A stretch of 26,052 bases of DNA from Firmicutes bacterium UBA6811 (lineage in GTDB: Bacteria > Bacillota > SHA-98 > UBA4971), in the NCBI GenBank assembly GCA_002452295.1, contig DKEX01000035.1:23054-49105 (forward strand), written 5' to 3'. Both the position numbers and the translations under genes were made by a program. Of the stretch, positions 24,256-26,052 are shown one piece after another. Below the pieces are notes generated by a model. The model was given only the letters and a program-made list of their open reading frames with translations. It made no database searches and was not told the origin of the DNA. Position 1 is the first letter of the stretch. Each line of letters opens with the position of its first letter.

Positions 24256-26034
24256 GTGACAGAGTTTTCCGGGCTCCGGGCGAAGAGACGCAGCATGCTT
24301 CCTGTCGTGCTGTCCGCTCTGGTGGTGGCGCTGGGCGTAAGCCTTGCCTCCGCCGGTGCGTTCGCGCAGGTCCCGTCGGGCGAGAAGGTCGTCGCCGTTG
24401 AGGTCGAGGGCCTGAAGAGCATTCCAAAGGAGACCGTCATGGAAGTCGTGAAAGTGAAGGTCGGCGACACACTCAGCGAAGAGGCGGTCAGAGCCGACAT
24501 GCAAGCCATCAGCGACCTGGGCCTTTTCTTCAATGTGTCGGCCAGGTTCCACCCGCACCTCGGCGGGGTAAAGCTGGTGTATGAGGTCGTCGAGAACCCC
24601 CGTATCAAGAGCATGACATTTCAGGGCAACGAGGCTGTCGGCACCGACAAGCTCGAGCTCCTCATGAGCCTGAAGCCCGGCGAGATCCTGAACGTGAAGA
24701 AGCTCAACGGCGACCTGGAGCGAATCCTCAAGTACTACTACAATGAGGGTTACTCCGCCAAGATCAAAGACGTTAACATTTCCGAGCAGGGAGACGTCAC
24801 GGTGGTGCTGGCGGAGCTCCGGGTGAGCGGCGTCAGGGTCGAGGGGAACAAGAAGACGCGGGAGTACGTGGTCCGCAGGCAGATCACGGTGAAGCCCGGT
24901 GAGCTCCTCAACGTGAACAAGCTCCGCGACGACCAGCGCAGGCTCGGAAACCTCGGGGTCTTCGAGAGCGTTGACATCAAGCTGGACCTCGACGAGGCCA
25001 GGGAAGGCTACATAGTCACCTACGTCGTCAAGGAGGCCAAGACCGGCAGTGCCGCACTTGGCGCAGGCTGGAGCTCGGCCGAGGGGTTCATCGGATATAT
25101 CGAGCTTGCCGAGGACAACTTCCTCGGAAGGCAGCAGAGGGTGAACATCAACTGGCAGTTCGGCGGCGGGCGGAACTCGTATGAGCTGGGATTCTACGAC
25201 CCGTGGCTCGACAGCCGGCGCACCTCTTTCGGTCTCAACCTTTACAACCGCACGTCAAGCGTGGAAAGGAACTGGGATGCGGAGAGGTACCAGTGGATAG
25301 GAACGGGAGACACCCCGGAGAAGGTCAAGTACAGCGAGCAGCGAAGGGGCGGCAGCGTATCGGTGGGCCGTCCACTCAACCTTGACACCCGGGTGTCGCT
25401 CGCGCTCAGGATCGATGCCACGAAGCTGACCCCGATCCCGGCGAGCGGCCAGGACGACGCCGGGTGGACGTGGCTGGCGGGCAAGGACCCGAGCGGCGAG
25501 ACGAGGAGCCTCACGCTCTCCGTGGTCAACGACACCCGCGACCACTACATGAACCCGAAGAGCGGCAGCTACAAGCGGGTGTCCGCTGAGATGGCCGGAG
25601 GCATCCTGGGCGGCGATTACACGTTCGGGAAGTACCAGGCTGAGGGCAGCCTGTACCACGAAGTCCTCCGCAACCAGGTTCTTGCGTTGCACCTCGCCAC
25701 GGGGCTCTCCACGGGCACGCTGCCGCCGCACGAGCAGTACCGCATCGGCGGTGCGGAGTCGCTGCGCGGCTACGACTATGGTGAGTTCTACGGGGACAAG
25801 ATGGTGCTTGCGAACGCGGAGTACAGGTTCCAGATCATCAAGGGTCTGCAGGGCGTGGTGTTCGCCGACACCGGTGCGGCCTGGCTCAAGGATGACCCGG
25901 TAAACCTCGCCGACTTCTCCACCGGCGCCGGGGTGGGCGTGCGCATCGATACGCCCATAGGGATGCTGCGGATAGACTACGGCGTAGGCAAGAAGGGCGG
26001 TCAGGCCTACTTCAGCTTCGGCCAGATGTTCTAA
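24256..26034 (+). CDS. bamA: Outer membrane protein assembly factor BamA (Omp85)
   Basis: A 592-residue Omp85 protein that inserts beta-barrel proteins into the outer membrane. A signal peptide (about 14-38, cleaved near AFAQ) is followed by three POTRA domains (about 44-116, 117-187, 188-262) and a C-terminal barrel (about 265-592). The barrel carries the conserved RGY (504-506, in RIGGAESLRGYDYG) and ends in Phe with a beta-signal-like strand (AYFSFGQMF). I chose GTG 24256 because GAGGAGGG lies 6 bp upstream; ATG 24202 would add 18 residues and lacks a ribosome binding site. E. coli BamA has five POTRAs, so this is a short form. It could be a TamA-type partner of TamB, but POTRA number alone cannot decide. 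The 204-bp gap before it shows only a weak AATAAT -10 (24165-24170). The stop is followed by GTGAGGGTG and an ATG at 26049 that may begin the next gene. Confidence 0.93.
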   Translation: MTEFSGLRAKRRSMLPVVLSALVVALGVSLASAGAFAQVPSGEKVVAVEVEGLKSIPKETVMEVVKVKVGDTLSEEAVRADMQAISDLGLFFNVSARFHPHLGGVKLVYEVVENPRIKSMTFQGNEAVGTDKLELLMSLKPGEILNVKKLNGDLERILKYYYNEGYSAKIKDVNISEQGDVTVVLAELRVSGVRVEGNKKTREYVVRRQITVKPGELLNVNKLRDDQRRLGNLGVFESVDIKLDLDEAREGYIVTYVVKEAKTGSAALGAGWSSAEGFIGYIELAEDNFLGRQQRVNINWQFGGGRNSYELGFYDPWLDSRRTSFGLNLYNRTSSVERNWDAERYQWIGTGDTPEKVKYSEQRRGGSVSVGRPLNLDTRVSLALRIDATKLTPIPASGQDDAGWTWLAGKDPSGETRSLTLSVVNDTRDHYMNPKSGSYKRVSAEMAGGILGGDYTFGKYQAEGSLYHEVLRNQVLALHLATGLSTGTLPPHEQYRIGGAESLRGYDYGEFYGDKMVLANAEYRFQIIKGLQGVVFADTGAAWLKDDPVNLADFSTGAGVGVRIDTPIGMLRIDYGVGKKGGQAYFSFGQMF

Positions 26035-26052
26035 GTGAGGGTGCAAAAATGC

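Overview
The window is GC-rich DNA from a Bacillota (Firmicutes) relative that appears to be both endospore-forming and diderm. The sporulation side is the block spoIID, spoIIQ-like M23 gene, spoIIID and mbl, in the order known from Bacillus and Clostridia, with spore-type promoter motifs. The outer-membrane side is a giant TamB followed by BamA. High GC together with spores and an outer membrane suggests a Limnochordia-like lineage, but this is inference and no rRNA is present to confirm it. All recognised genes are on the + strand.

Left region (1-738): the C-terminal end of prmC, then an unusual array of thirteen 17-bp palindromes (182-640). Their spacings place every unit within 1 bp of a whole number of 10.5-bp helical turns and are mirror-symmetric about position 411. 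The array separates prmC from sua5, which are usually close neighbours.

Housekeeping region (739-7957): sua5 (tRNA t6A synthesis), an arginine-phosphatase-type LMW phosphatase, rpiB, upp and a dCMP deaminase form a tight operon-like run. A strong sigma-A-like promoter overlaps the deaminase stop codon and leads into wecA/tagO and wecB (envelope glycopolymer synthesis). murA follows with its own candidate promoter, a leader hairpin and a TTG start.

Sporulation and shape region (8075-12248): a hairpin terminator, spoIID, a sigma-F-type promoter in front of a spoIIQ-like M23 protein with a damaged HxH motif, a hairpin plus a candidate sigma-E promoter before spoIIID, a terminator, mbl, a textbook terminator, and an 88-bp tract phased in 4-bp units.

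Envelope region (12375-26034): a secreted phosphodiester glycosidase with stalk-like N-terminal domains, a secreted S55 (SpoIVB-type) peptidase-domain protein with its key motifs in the opposite order to SpoIVB, a 2513-residue TamB/AsmA-like protein with fourteen 43-residue tandem repeats, and BamA with three POTRA domains. TamB and BamA would act together in outer-membrane assembly or lipid transport. The S55 protein and glycosidase are plausible envelope partners by position only. The window ends 18 bp after bamA.
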